Part shown: piece after piece, positions 26,536 to 34,930 of the stretch
Layout of the letters: every line of letters begins with the position of its first letter
Position numbering within the stretch: position 1 is the first letter of the stretch
From: JAFDWI01 sp040255345
GTDB taxonomy: Bacteria; Actinomycetota; Acidimicrobiia; Acidimicrobiales; Iamiaceae
Assembly: GCA_040255345.1 (NCBI GenBank)
Contig: JBDZUV010000002.1
Span: 1 to 64,000 of the forward strand
DNA length: 64,000 nt
Direction of reading: 5' to 3'
Made by a program: the position numbers and the translations under genes
Notes under the pieces: model-generated
What the model was told of the DNA's origin: nothing
Seen by the model: only the letters and a program-made list of their open reading frames with translations
Database searches by the model: none

Positions 26536-26742
26536 GTGGCCGAACGAGAACAGAAACACCGCACCCCGAACGCCAACCGCGTCACCGGCGACGCCCCGAC
26601 CGAAGCCGACAGCGGCACGCGCTCGGAATCGGGCGAGAAGATCAAGTCCGAACTCGACGATCTGCTCGACGAGATCGACGATGTGCTCGAAGAGAACGCC
26701 GAGGAGTTCGTGAAGTCCTACGTGCAAAAGGGCGGTGAGTAG
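26536..26742 (+). CDS. pup: Prokaryotic ubiquitin-like protein Pup
   Basis: 68-residue disordered tag protein. The C-terminal half is acidic and helical (SELDDLLDEIDDVLEENAEEF), the part that binds the Mpa coiled coil, and it ends SYVQKGGE. Because the last residue is already Glu rather than Gln, PafA can ligate it without prior deamidation. GTG 26536 follows GAAGGA at usable spacing. A TAGCTT at 26497-26502 might be its -10. The stop overlaps one possible prcB start. Confidence 0.95.
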   Translation: MAEREQKHRTPNANRVTGDAPTEADSGTRSESGEKIKSELDDLLDEIDDVLEENAEEFVKSYVQKGGE

Positions 26743-27583
26743 CGACCCGCTACCCTGCTCAGACGTGACGCTTCCTCTCTATTCGACCAATGACGACCCC
26801 GGTCCCGACTTCGCGACGCTGGTGACGAGGACCGGACTCGCCGCACCGGTGCCGACCGAAGGCGTACCCGACGGCCTGAAGATCCCGCACGGCACCACCG
26901 TCGTCGCGCTCCGCTACAGCGGCGGTGTCCTCATGGCGGGTGACCGGCGGGCGACCGCCGGGAACTTCATCTCCCACCGACGCATCGAGAAGGTCTTTCC
27001 CGCCGACGCGTACTCGGTGGTGGGCATCGCCGGCACGGCGGGTCCGGCGATGGAGATGGTCAAGTTGTTCCAACTGCAGCTCGAGCACTACGAGAAGGTG
27101 GAAGGGTCGGCACTGAGCCTGGAAGGCAAGGCGAACCAGCTCGGCCGGATGGTGCGCAACCACCTGCCCGCCGCCATGCAGGGGCTCGCCGTCGTACCGC
27201 TGTTCGCCGGGTACGACCGGGTGTCCGGGTACGGGCGTCTCTTCCAGTACGACGTGACCGGGGGCCGCTACGAGGAACAGGAGTTCACCGCGACCGGATC
27301 GGGCAGCATGCAGGCCACGACCGTGGTCAGCCTCGGGTGGTCTCCGTCGCTGGATGCCGACGGTGCGACGGATCTCGCACTCCGCGCCCTGCTGAGTGCG
27401 GCAGACGCCGACTCGGCGACCGGGGGCCCGGACCTGTTGCGGGGGATCTACCCCGTCGTTCTCGATGTCGACGAGCAAGGCTGCCGGCGTGTGGAGGACT
27501 CCGAGCTGCGGGGCCGGGTGCAGCGACTCCGTGACAGCTACGTGGTCCAGTACGGTGAACCGGCAGGGGAGGACGAGCTGTGA
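26735..27583 (+). CDS. prcB: Proteasome beta subunit
   Basis: Catalytic subunit of the 20S proteasome. 282 residues from GTG 26735, which overlaps the pup stop; GTG 26765 is an alternative and has a TACCCT -10 eight bases upstream. A propeptide of 53 (or 43) residues ends at Gly, exposing the nucleophile Thr54 in PHGTTVVALR on self-cleavage. GDRRATAGNFI (Asp and Arg of the site) and GSGSMQATTVV follow. TGGPDLLRGIYP near the end is typical. It overlaps prcA by four bases so the two subunits are made together. Confidence 0.95.
   Translation: MSSDPLPCSDVTLPLYSTNDDPGPDFATLVTRTGLAAPVPTEGVPDGLKIPHGTTVVALRYSGGVLMAGDRRATAGNFISHRRIEKVFPADAYSVVGIAGTAGPAMEMVKLFQLQLEHYEKVEGSALSLEGKANQLGRMVRNHLPAAMQGLAVVPLFAGYDRVSGYGRLFQYDVTGGRYEEQEFTATGSGSMQATTVVSLGWSPSLDADGATDLALRALLSAADADSATGGPDLLRGIYPVVLDVDEQGCRRVEDSELRGRVQRLRDSYVVQYGEPAGEDEL
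26751..26756 (+). promoter_or_regulatory. -10 hexamer TACCCT, possible leaderless promoter of prcB
   Basis: TACCCT, 8 nt, then in-frame GTG 26765. If used, proteasome core genes could be transcribed apart from pup. Confidence 0.4.
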
Positions 27584-28356
27584 GCATGCCCTACTACGTC
27601 TCGCCCGAGCAGGTGATGGCCGACCGGGCCGACTATGCGCGCAAGGGGATCGCCCGTGGACGCAGCCTCGTCGCCCTCGTCACCGACGAGGGGATCGTGC
27701 TCTGTGCGGAGAATCCGTCGTCGACGCTCCACAAGATCAACGAGATCTACGACCGCATCGCCTTCGGCGGAGTCGGCAAGTTCAACGAATTCGATCAGCT
27801 TCGGGTCGCCGGAGTGCGTCACGCGGATCTCAAGGGCTTCGAGTTCTCCCGTTCCGACGTCGACGCCCGAAGCCTCGCGAACCAGTACGCGCAGCATCTC
27901 GGCCAGGTGTTCACCCATGAGATGAAGCCGATGGAGGTCGAATTGCTCGTCGCCGAGGTCGGTCCGCGCCCCGACGAGGACCGACTCTTCCATGTGCTCT
28001 ACGACGGCACGATGATGGACGAATCCGACTGGTGTGCGCTCGGCGGTGACACCGGTGCGGTGTCCCACCGACTCGAGGACCTGTGGCAGGCGAACCTGGA
28101 CTTCGCGAACGGCCTCGCGATCGCGGTCGCCGCACTCTCCACCGGCGACGACCACCTCGGCGCCGACGAGCTCGAAGTCGCCTGTCTGAGCAGGAACGGT
28201 CGTCGACGCGCCTTCGAGCGCTGGGAGGACGCCCGGGTCCGTGACGTGCTCGCATCGGTCACCATCCCGGCGATCGACACCGCCGCCGGAGACTCGCGTG
28301 ACGACGCGGCGCGCCGGGCCGACTCCTCCGGCGACGACGCCGACACCAGCGGCTGA
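27580..28356 (+). CDS. prcA: Proteasome alpha subunit
   Basis: Structural outer ring and gate of the 20S proteasome, 258 residues. It opens MSMPYYVSPEQVMADRADYA, where the first residues form the gate that Mpa opens, followed by RKGIARGRSLVAL. No catalytic Thr, as expected. GTG 27580 overlaps prcB; ATG 27586 is a possible start that would remove two gating residues. The C-terminal 25 residues are acidic and likely disordered, ending DADTSG. Confidence 0.95.
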   Translation: MSMPYYVSPEQVMADRADYARKGIARGRSLVALVTDEGIVLCAENPSSTLHKINEIYDRIAFGGVGKFNEFDQLRVAGVRHADLKGFEFSRSDVDARSLANQYAQHLGQVFTHEMKPMEVELLVAEVGPRPDEDRLFHVLYDGTMMDESDWCALGGDTGAVSHRLEDLWQANLDFANGLAIAVAALSTGDDHLGADELEVACLSRNGRRRAFERWEDARVRDVLASVTIPAIDTAAGDSRDDAARRADSSGDDADTSG

Positions 28357-28400
28357 AACCGGCCGCGGCAAGCATCGGCGCCACGGGCCGCGGCGCCCGA

Positions 28401-28406
28401 TAACGT
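28401..28406 (+). promoter_or_regulatory. -10 hexamer TAACGT, leaderless promoter of pafA
   Basis: TAACGT, 7 nt, then ATG 28414, the family start. A GTG inside the hexamer region (28405) is an unlikely start. Confidence 0.5.
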
Positions 28407-28413
28407 GCGCACC

Positions 28414-29772
28414 ATGCAACGCCGGATCTACGGCATCGAGAACGAGTACGGCATCACGTGCACGTTGAACGGCCAGCGCCGTCTCAGTCCCGATGAAGTG
28501 GCGCGGTACCTGTTCCGGCGGGTGGTGTCCTGGGGGCGTTCGTCCAACGTGTTCCTCGCCAACGGTGCCCGGCTCTATCTCGACGTCGGATCCCACCCCG
28601 AATACGCCACGCCCGAATGCGACTCGATCCGCAACCTGGTCGCACACGACAAGGCCGGCGAACGGATCCTGCAACAGTTGCTCGTCGGGGCCCAACGGCG
28701 CCTCGCCGAGGAAGGGATCCGTGGCGACATCTTCCTGTTCAAGAACAACACCGATTCGGCCGGGAACTCCTACGGGTGTCACGAGAACTACCTGACGACG
28801 CGGCGCGACGATTTCGGCCACTACGCCGAGGTGATGATCCCGTTCCTCGTGTCGCGTCAGATCTACGCCGGTGCCGGCAAGGTGCTGATGACCGCCCGTG
28901 GCGCGCGGTTCTCGATCTCGCAGCGGGCCGAACACATCTGGGAGGGGGTGTCGTCCGCGACGACGCGCAGCCGCCCGATCATCAACACCCGTGACGAGCC
29001 GCACGCCGACGCCGAGCGGTATCGCCGACTGCACGTGATCGTCGGCGACTCGAACATGAACGAGTATGCGGCGTTCCTGAAGGTCGGCGCGGCCAGCATC
29101 ATGCTGCGGATGCTCGAAGAACCCTCGGTCGTGCTGCGCGACATGACCCTGGAGAATCCGATCCGGGCGATCCGTGAGATCAGCCACGACCCGACCTGCA
29201 AGCGCACCGTACGCCTCGCGAACGGGCGCGAAGTGTCGGCCCTCGACATCCAGACCGAGTACTGCGAGCGTGCGCAACGATTCTCCGACACCCGTGGCCT
29301 GCCCCCCGAAGAAGAACAGGCACTCGCGATGTGGACCCACTGTCTCAAGGGGATCGAGAAGGACCCGCTGTCGCTCGACCGCGAGTGCGACTGGGTGACC
29401 AAGTACAACCTGATCGACGCGTACCGGACCCGCCACAAGCTGGAGCTGAACGACCCGAAGGTCGCGTTGATGGACCTGCAGTACCACGACGTCGACCGGG
29501 CCCGCGGCCTGTACTACCGCCTGGAGGCCCGGGACCGCGTGGTCCGTATGTGCACCGACGCCGAGATCGAGACCGCCGTCGACGAGCCGCCCCAGACGAC
29601 ACGGGCACGGCTGCGCGGCGCCTTCATCCGCCGGGCCAAGGAGCGCAAGCGGGACTACACGGTCGATTGGGTGCACCTGAAACTGAACGATCAGGCGCAA
29701 CGCACCATCCTCTGCAAGGACCCGTTCCGGTCCCAGGACGAACGGGTCACCCGACTCATCGAAAGCCTCTGA
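28414..29772 (+). CDS. pafA: Pup ligase PafA
   Basis: Attaches the C-terminal Glu of Pup to lysines of target proteins using ATP. 452 residues, glutamine-synthetase-like fold. MQRRIYGIENEYGI carries the first metal ligands; Asp57 in LYLDVGSHPEYATPE is the catalytic base; KNNTDSAGNSYGCHENYL and IINTRDEPHADAERYRR follow. It lacks the Dop loop. ATG 28414 matches the family start and has TAACGT seven bases upstream. The stop shares a base with the ATG of the DUF3866 gene. Confidence 0.95.
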   Translation: MQRRIYGIENEYGITCTLNGQRRLSPDEVARYLFRRVVSWGRSSNVFLANGARLYLDVGSHPEYATPECDSIRNLVAHDKAGERILQQLLVGAQRRLAEEGIRGDIFLFKNNTDSAGNSYGCHENYLTTRRDDFGHYAEVMIPFLVSRQIYAGAGKVLMTARGARFSISQRAEHIWEGVSSATTRSRPIINTRDEPHADAERYRRLHVIVGDSNMNEYAAFLKVGAASIMLRMLEEPSVVLRDMTLENPIRAIREISHDPTCKRTVRLANGREVSALDIQTEYCERAQRFSDTRGLPPEEEQALAMWTHCLKGIEKDPLSLDRECDWVTKYNLIDAYRTRHKLELNDPKVALMDLQYHDVDRARGLYYRLEARDRVVRMCTDAEIETAVDEPPQTTRARLRGAFIRRAKERKRDYTVDWVHLKLNDQAQRTILCKDPFRSQDERVTRLIESL

Positions 29773-30824
29773 TGGCCACATTCGTCGAGGGGCGCGTGGT
29801 CGAGGTGCGTCGCGACCGGCCCGGCTACCAGCAGGTGCTGATCGAACGGGACGATTCCCGCACCCCCGAGAAGGCCTACGTCGTCACCGCACTTACCGGG
29901 TCGGTGGCGGTCGGCGACGAGGTGTTGGCGAACACGACCGCGGTCGATCTCGCGCTCGGCACCGGCGGATCCCACGTCGTGTCGGTGAATCTCACCCAGG
30001 GTGCGTACCACGTTCCCGGCGGCGGCCACATCATGAAGCTGCGCTACACCCCGATGCAGCTCGACACCGGCGCGGCCGAAGAGCATCTCGACGATCTCCC
30101 CGACGATCTCGATTCGACGGTCGTGGTCGCCTGCACGCTGCACAGCCAGGTACCCCTGGTGGTGCTCGGGGCGCTGGCGGAGTACCCGGATCTGCGCATC
30201 GCCTACGTGATGACCGACGGCGCCGCCCTGCCCCTGGCGATGAGCGAGCTCGTGTTCGCCATGGACGAGGCCGGGCTGTTGGCCGCGGGGACCATCACGG
30301 CCGGTCACGCGTTCGGTGGCACGCGTGAGGCCGTCGGCGTGCCCTCGGCGCTGGCGCTCGCCCGCCACGACGCGGGGGCGGATCTCGTCGTGGTCGGGAT
30401 GGGTCCCGGCGTGGTCGGGACCGGTCACCGTCTGGGTACGACCGCACTCGAGGCGGCACCGATCCTTGACACGGCCGATGCGCTCGGCGGGCGCGGGGTG
30501 CTGTGTGTCCGGGCCTCACAGGGCGACGGTCGCGCGCGCCACCGCGGCGTGAGCCACCACACCGCCACGGTGCTGGACCTGCTCCGCAGCCCCGTGACCG
30601 TTCCCGTGACCGCGACGCTGCGTGACGAACTCGAACCGTGGCGCGACCGGCACCGGATCGTCGGGGTCGACGACGTCGACGCAACCGCGTTGCTGGCGCG
30701 CGCCGGCATACGGGTCACCACGATGGGGCGGGGCCCCGACGAGGACCGGTTGTTCTTCGACACGGCGGCCGCGGCGGGTCGCTGTGCCGCGGCGATGGTG
30801 GCCGAAGGAGGGGGAACCCGGTGA
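29772..30824 (+). CDS. DUF3866 family protein, unknown function
   Basis: 350 residues. The first 90 residues look like a beta domain (EGRVVEVRRDRPGYQQVLIE); then LRYTPMQLDTGAAEE and a Rossmann-like core with VVVACTLHSQVPLV, AYVMTDGAALPLA, ITAGHAFGGTREAVGV and DLVVVGMGPGVVGTGHRLG. The last resembles a nucleotide or metabolite binding loop. ATG 29772 overlaps the pafA stop and the end overlaps pafB, so it is translationally embedded in the pupylation locus. Name recalled from family pattern. Its embedding suggests, but does not prove, a link to the Pup system or its regulators. Confidence 0.75.
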   Translation: MATFVEGRVVEVRRDRPGYQQVLIERDDSRTPEKAYVVTALTGSVAVGDEVLANTTAVDLALGTGGSHVVSVNLTQGAYHVPGGGHIMKLRYTPMQLDTGAAEEHLDDLPDDLDSTVVVACTLHSQVPLVVLGALAEYPDLRIAYVMTDGAALPLAMSELVFAMDEAGLLAAGTITAGHAFGGTREAVGVPSALALARHDAGADLVVVGMGPGVVGTGHRLGTTALEAAPILDTADALGGRGVLCVRASQGDGRARHRGVSHHTATVLDLLRSPVTVPVTATLRDELEPWRDRHRIVGVDDVDATALLARAGIRVTTMGRGPDEDRLFFDTAAAAGRCAAAMVAEGGGTR

Positions 30825-31753
30825 GTGCCGCGAAACTCGAACGCCTGATGAACCTGGTCGCGGCACTGCTGCACACCCGGGTTCCGCTGTCTGCGGCCAC
30901 GCTGCAGGACCGGGTCGGTGGTTACCCCGACGATCCGATCGCCTTCCATCGACAGTTCTCGCGTGACAAGGAGGACCTGCGGGAGATGGGCGTGCCCATC
31001 ACGATCGAGCCCGTGCCCTTCAGCACACCGGTGGTGGAGGGGTACCGCATCGACCCCGACGAGTACTACCTGGGCGACCCCGACCTCGACGTCGACGAGA
31101 TCGCGGCGCTGCATCTGGCCACGCGTCTCATCGCCGTCGACCCGGGGGCGGGCCGGACCAGTCTGTTCAAGCTCGGTGGGATACCCGGGCACCTCGACGC
31201 CGATGCGGTCCCGTGGGCGTCGGTTCCCGCCGATGAGAACCTGGGCGTCCTCTTCGAGGCCTGTCACCGGCCGAGCGTGGCGGAGTTCACCTACCGGGAG
31301 ACCCCGCGACGGCTCGCCCCGCAGGCGCTCGGCTTCCAGAACGGACACTGGTACGTGACCGGATGGGATCTCGGTGCGGACGAGGTTCGGATCTACCGCC
31401 TGGACCGGATCGCCGGCAAGGTCGAACTCGGGGCATCACTGACCGACCCGCCGGTCGAGCGCATCGACATCGGTGAGATGCAACCCTGGAGGATCGGGGG
31501 GGACGAGACGGTGACGGTGACGCTGCGGGTCGATCCGGTCGCGGTGCCGACGGTCACGGCCCAGGTCGGTCCCGAGCGGGTCGTCGAGGTCGCCGAGGAT
31601 GCGTCGGCCGTCGTGCGGCTGGAGGTCACCAGTGTCGACGGGTTCCGCTCATGGTTGCTCGGCTTCGGAGAGGCCGTCGAGGTGGTGGAACCGGCGGCGG
31701 TGCGCGACGGGATCGTCGCGTGGCTCGACGACATCATCGAGGGCGCGCCATGA
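30821..31753 (+). CDS. pafB: PafB-type WYL-domain transcription regulator
   Basis: 310 residues: N-terminal winged helix (KLERLMNLVAALLHTRVPLSA), a central WYL domain with GHWYVTGWDLGADEVRIYRLDRI, and a C-terminal WCX domain. PafB/PafC form a heterodimer that in mycobacteria activates the RecA-independent DNA damage response; the WYL domain is thought to bind single-stranded DNA. GTG 30821 follows GGAGGGGG and overlaps the DUF3866 stop. It overlaps pafC by four bases, which fits obligate pairing. Confidence 0.9.
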   Translation: MSAAKLERLMNLVAALLHTRVPLSAATLQDRVGGYPDDPIAFHRQFSRDKEDLREMGVPITIEPVPFSTPVVEGYRIDPDEYYLGDPDLDVDEIAALHLATRLIAVDPGAGRTSLFKLGGIPGHLDADAVPWASVPADENLGVLFEACHRPSVAEFTYRETPRRLAPQALGFQNGHWYVTGWDLGADEVRIYRLDRIAGKVELGASLTDPPVERIDIGEMQPWRIGGDETVTVTLRVDPVAVPTVTAQVGPERVVEVAEDASAVVRLEVTSVDGFRSWLLGFGEAVEVVEPAAVRDGIVAWLDDIIEGAP

Positions 31754-32697
31754 CCCGGCGAGTCACCGCGACGGATCGTCTCGCCCGGCTCCTGGCGCTC
31801 GTCCCCTGGGTCGCCGGTCATCCCGACGGCGTGCCGGTGGATCAGGTGTGCGCGCGGTTCGAGGTCGACCGCGACGAGCTGGTCCGCGACCTCGACACGG
31901 TGATGATGGTCGGCGTGCACCCGTACACGCCCGACACGATGATCGAAGCCTGGATCTCGGACGACCGCGTGCTGATCCAGTACGCCGATGCGTTCGCGCG
32001 CCCCCTGCGGCTGACCGCGCACGAGGCCGTGACGATGATCGCCGCGGCACGCGGTCTCGCCGCGGTCCCCGGCGGAGACGACAACGGACCGCTGCAACGG
32101 GCGCTCGGCAAGCTCGCCGCAGTGGTCGGAGCCGACGTGGACACCGCGATCGAGGTGGATCTCGGCGACGCGTCACGGGAGATCTTCGACGTGCTCGACA
32201 CCGCCCGAACCGAGCGGCGGCAGGTCGAGATCGCCTACCCGGACACCACCGACGACCAGCAGCACACCCGCCGGATCGAGCCGAGCCAGTTGTTCTCGTC
32301 ATCGGGCAACTGGTACGTGTCGGGCTGGTGTCACCGGGCCGACGACCACCGGGTGTTCCGTGTGGACCGCATCATCTCGGCGCGCGCGACCGACGAGGAC
32401 TTCTCGCGGCCGGTGGCCGACGCTCCCGGTGCGGTCGCCTTCGACGAGTCCAGCCCCCAGGTCGAGCTCGAGGTCGCACGGTCGGCGGCCTGGTTGTTCG
32501 ACCAGGTACCCGTCGTGGCCCGTGACGACCGCGACGAGACCGTCCGATTCCGTCTGTCCATCGGATCGACGCGGTGGTTGGCGCGACTGCTCGTGCAGTT
32601 GGGGCCGGCCGTGAGGGTCGTCGATGCCGATCCGGTGCTCGGGGCGGACCGACTGGCGGCTGAGGAGGGGCGGCGAATCCGGGCCATCTACCGGTGA
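31750..32697 (+). CDS. pafC: PafC-type WYL-domain transcription regulator
   Basis: 315 residues with the same layout as PafB: a more diverged N-terminal winged helix (TATDRLARLLALVPWV), WYL domain around NWYVSGWCHRADDHRVFRVDRI, and WCX tail. ATG 31750 overlaps the pafB stop. The two genes are probably an old duplication and are expected to form the PafBC regulator of DNA repair genes. Last gene of the coupled pupylation operon; lepB follows after 57 bases. Confidence 0.9.
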   Translation: MTRRVTATDRLARLLALVPWVAGHPDGVPVDQVCARFEVDRDELVRDLDTVMMVGVHPYTPDTMIEAWISDDRVLIQYADAFARPLRLTAHEAVTMIAAARGLAAVPGGDDNGPLQRALGKLAAVVGADVDTAIEVDLGDASREIFDVLDTARTERRQVEIAYPDTTDDQQHTRRIEPSQLFSSSGNWYVSGWCHRADDHRVFRVDRIISARATDEDFSRPVADAPGAVAFDESSPQVELEVARSAAWLFDQVPVVARDDRDETVRFRLSIGSTRWLARLLVQLGPAVRVVDADPVLGADRLAAEEGRRIRAIYR

Positions 32698-32754
32698 AGG
32701 ATCCGGCGGTCGGGTATGGGGGAGTGACGGTCGCCCGGTATCGTCGGTGTTCTT

Positions 32755-33465
32755 GTGCAAGATGATGTGACCGGGGCCCGAAACGGGGTCAAGAACTCCG
32801 TCGAGGGTGCCGGGGCGGCGGAGGCGCCGGGCATCGACCTTCCGCCCTCCCGCCTGAAGCGGGGCCGCCAGCGGTCGAGGTTGCGGTCGGTGATCGAATG
32901 GGTGGTCGTGGTCGGCGGAGCCTTCGGGCTCGCCGTGCTGATCCAGGCGTTCCTGTTCCAGCCGTTCCGGATCCCCTCGGGGTCGATGATCCCCACGCTG
33001 GAGAACGGCGACCGGATCGTGGTCAACAAGTTGTCGTACCGTCTCCACTCGGTCAACCGGGGCGATGTCGTCGTGTTCACCACCCCCGACTGTGCCGCCG
33101 CCGACGAGCCGGAGTGGGCGAACTGCGGGATCGTCGGCGACTACGCAGACCTGGTCAAGCGGGTCGTCGCCGTGCCCGGGGATCGTCTGGCGATCGCGGA
33201 TGATCACGTCTACGTCAACGGCGAGCGCATGGACGAGCCCTACGTGAAGCCCGGGGCGTCGACCGTCCGCCAGCCTCCCTACGGCTGTGGCTTCACCGGC
33301 ACGCGTGCCCACCCGTATGTGATTCCCGACGGCATGGTGTTCGTCATGGGCGACAACCGTTCCGACTCGCTCGACAGTCGCTGTTTCGGGCCGATTCCGG
33401 AGTCGTCCCTGGTGGGGCGCGCGTTCGTCATCATCTGGCCGCTGGGTCGCCTCGGCTGGTTGTGA
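32755..33465 (+). CDS. lepB: Signal peptidase I
   Basis: Cleaves signal peptides on the outer face of the membrane. 236 residues: 45-residue cytoplasmic, partly basic N-terminus, one membrane helix (about 46-67), then the serine-lysine catalytic site with Ser77 in SGSMIPT and Lys135 in LVKRVVAVPGD; MGDNRSDSLDSR is the third signature. Start at GTG 32755; TATCGT at 32739-32744 lies 10 nt upstream, slightly far for a leaderless start. Closeness to tatA/tatC makes this a secretion cluster. Confidence 0.95.
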   Translation: MQDDVTGARNGVKNSVEGAGAAEAPGIDLPPSRLKRGRQRSRLRSVIEWVVVVGGAFGLAVLIQAFLFQPFRIPSGSMIPTLENGDRIVVNKLSYRLHSVNRGDVVVFTTPDCAAADEPEWANCGIVGDYADLVKRVVAVPGDRLAIADDHVYVNGERMDEPYVKPGASTVRQPPYGCGFTGTRAHPYVIPDGMVFVMGDNRSDSLDSRCFGPIPESSLVGRAFVIIWPLGRLGWL

Positions 33466-33599
33466 TCCGACACGAGACGGGACCTTCACATCGATGAACA
33501 CCGCGGTGTGGCCCGCGTCCGTCCTGGGTCTCGGCCGGGGCGTGCATCTCGACCGATGATCCGGGTGACGCGGTCGGATCTGCCGCGGCGAGCGACGGG

Positions 33600-33605
33600 T
33601 AGCGT
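33600..33605 (+). promoter_or_regulatory. -10 hexamer TAGCGT, leaderless promoter of the 33612 gene
   Basis: TAGCGT, 6 nt, then ATG 33612. No ribosome binding site. Confidence 0.5.
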
Positions 33606-33611
33606 GGGGCC

Positions 33612-33845
33612 ATGCGTTGGCTCTGGGCCGTCGGTCCGTTCGTCGTCGTGTGCGTCGCCGTCTGGCTGGTGAGGGGCTCTCGTCGGCTCGCCCGACTCCA
33701 CCTCATGTCGGTCGACGGCCGACCCGGGGACACCGCGGATCGGCTCGGAGGCCTCCGTGGGAATCTCTCGGACCTGCACGGCGACCTCGAACGTTTCGGG
33801 CCGGTGCCGGAGGGCGACGACGACGCCGGACCCGCCGACCGGTAG
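33612..33845 (+). CDS. Small membrane-anchored protein, unknown
   Basis: 77 residues: one N-terminal membrane helix (about residues 3-19), an Arg/Leu-rich stretch, then an amphipathic helix with LGGLRGNLSDLHGDLERFG and an acidic tail. Too small for a family call, but it has its own TAGCGT -10, clean GC-rich third positions, and sits 11 bases before tatA. Its TAG stop forms the first half of the tatA -10. Could be an accessory of the Tat or secretion cluster; not recognised. Confidence 0.6.
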   Translation: MRWLWAVGPFVVVCVAVWLVRGSRRLARLHLMSVDGRPGDTADRLGGLRGNLSDLHGDLERFGPVPEGDDDAGPADR

Positions 33846-33848
33846 CAT
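33843..33848 (+). promoter_or_regulatory. -10 hexamer TAGCAT, leaderless promoter of tatA
   Basis: TAGCAT, 8 nt, then ATG 33857. The TAG is the stop codon of the previous gene. Confidence 0.5.
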
Positions 33849-33856
33849 CGGGAACG

Positions 33857-34129
33857 ATGCTGGATTTCTCGCCGGAGAAGATGCTGTTCATCTTCCTGAT
33901 CGTGGCCGTCGTACTCGGGCCCGAGAAGCTGCCGGAGCTCTCCCGGAAGATCGGGCGTGCCGCAGCGGAGTTGCGCAAGCTCTCGGGTGGTTTCCGTGAG
34001 GAGATGAACAAGGCCGTGCACGAGATGACCTCGGACTCGACCGGCAACGACCCGCCCTCACAAGGCGGTGGCGAGATCCCCGCAGGGACTCCCGGCGCCG
34101 GGAACTCCGACGACGAGTCGGGCTCCTGA
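33857..34129 (+). CDS. tatA: Twin-arginine translocase subunit TatA
   Basis: Pore-forming subunit for export of folded proteins. 90 residues: short N-terminal membrane helix (about 6-22) with the FLIVAVVLGPEKLPEL hinge, then an amphipathic helix (RKIGRAAAELRKLSGGFREEM) and a disordered Gly/Ser/Asp-rich tail. The PEKLPEL form is shared by TatA and TatB, so a TatB role cannot be excluded. ATG 33857 is placed by the family start and the TAGCAT -10 eight bases upstream. tatC follows 18 bases later. Confidence 0.92.
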   Translation: MLDFSPEKMLFIFLIVAVVLGPEKLPELSRKIGRAAAELRKLSGGFREEMNKAVHEMTSDSTGNDPPSQGGGEIPAGTPGAGNSDDESGS

Positions 34130-34147
34130 CCCATCGCTGTCGACCTC

Positions 34148-34930
34148 ATGAGTTCAAAGCATCCGACCACTCCCGATGATTCGTCCATGTCGCTCATGGC
34201 GCATCTCGTCGAGCTGCGCAACCGTCTGCTCAAGGTCGCCATCGCCGTGGCGATCGCGGCCGTCGTGGGCTGGCTCGTGTTCGATCCGGTGTTCAAGCTC
34301 CTGACGCACCCGATCGTCGACCTGTGCAAGCAGCACGATTGCCTGCTCGAGGGCGGCAAGCTCCAGAACATCGACCCACTCGACCCGCTCACGACACGAC
34401 TCAAGTTGTCGGTGTACATCGGGATCGGTATCGCGATGCCGGTCATCCTGTGGCAGATCTGGCGATTCGTCGCCCCCGCGCTGTACGCGAACGAACGCAA
34501 GTACACGGTGGCGTTCATCGGCCCCGCGCTGTTGCTCTTCCTGTCGGGCGCGGCGCTCGCCTACTTCGTCCTTCCGGTCTCGCTGAACTGGTTGCAGGGC
34601 GTGGGCGGCCCGCAGTTCGTGGCCGCGTACGACTCGGGCAAGTTCGTGGCGCTCATCGGCTGGATGATGCTCGCCTTCGGCCTCGCATTCGAATTTCCCG
34701 TCGTGCTGGTCGCCCTCATGGCGATCGGGGTGCTCAAACCCCGCACCCTGATCCGTGGCTGGCGATACGCCATTGCGATCATCATCGTGTTCGCCGGGGT
34801 GATCACCCCGACCGCGGACCCCTTCACGTTCATGTTCATGGCCGTACCGATGGTCGTTCTCTACGGCGTGGCCGTGTTGATCGGGGTCCTGATGGAACGG
34901 GCACGGAGCCGCCGGTCCGCGCTGCAGTGA
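34148..34930 (+). CDS. tatC: Twin-arginine translocase subunit TatC
   Basis: Receptor subunit that reads the twin-Arg signal. 260 residues with six predicted membrane helices. MSLMAHLVELRNRLLKVAIA contains the conserved HLxELRxRL; FVAPALYANERKYTVAF follows the second helix and VALMAIGVLKPRTL the fourth. ATG 34148. The stop overlaps the GTG of the next gene. tatA-tatC after pafB-pafC is the usual actinobacterial order. Confidence 0.96.
   Translation: MSSKHPTTPDDSSMSLMAHLVELRNRLLKVAIAVAIAAVVGWLVFDPVFKLLTHPIVDLCKQHDCLLEGGKLQNIDPLDPLTTRLKLSVYIGIGIAMPVILWQIWRFVAPALYANERKYTVAFIGPALLLFLSGAALAYFVLPVSLNWLQGVGGPQFVAAYDSGKFVALIGWMMLAFGLAFEFPVVLVALMAIGVLKPRTLIRGWRYAIAIIIVFAGVITPTADPFTFMFMAVPMVVLYGVAVLIGVLMERARSRRSALQ

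Noticed and set aside
27538..29781. 747-codon minus-strand open frame opposite prcA and pafA
   Set aside because: Crosses two certain genes; no protein family can be seen.
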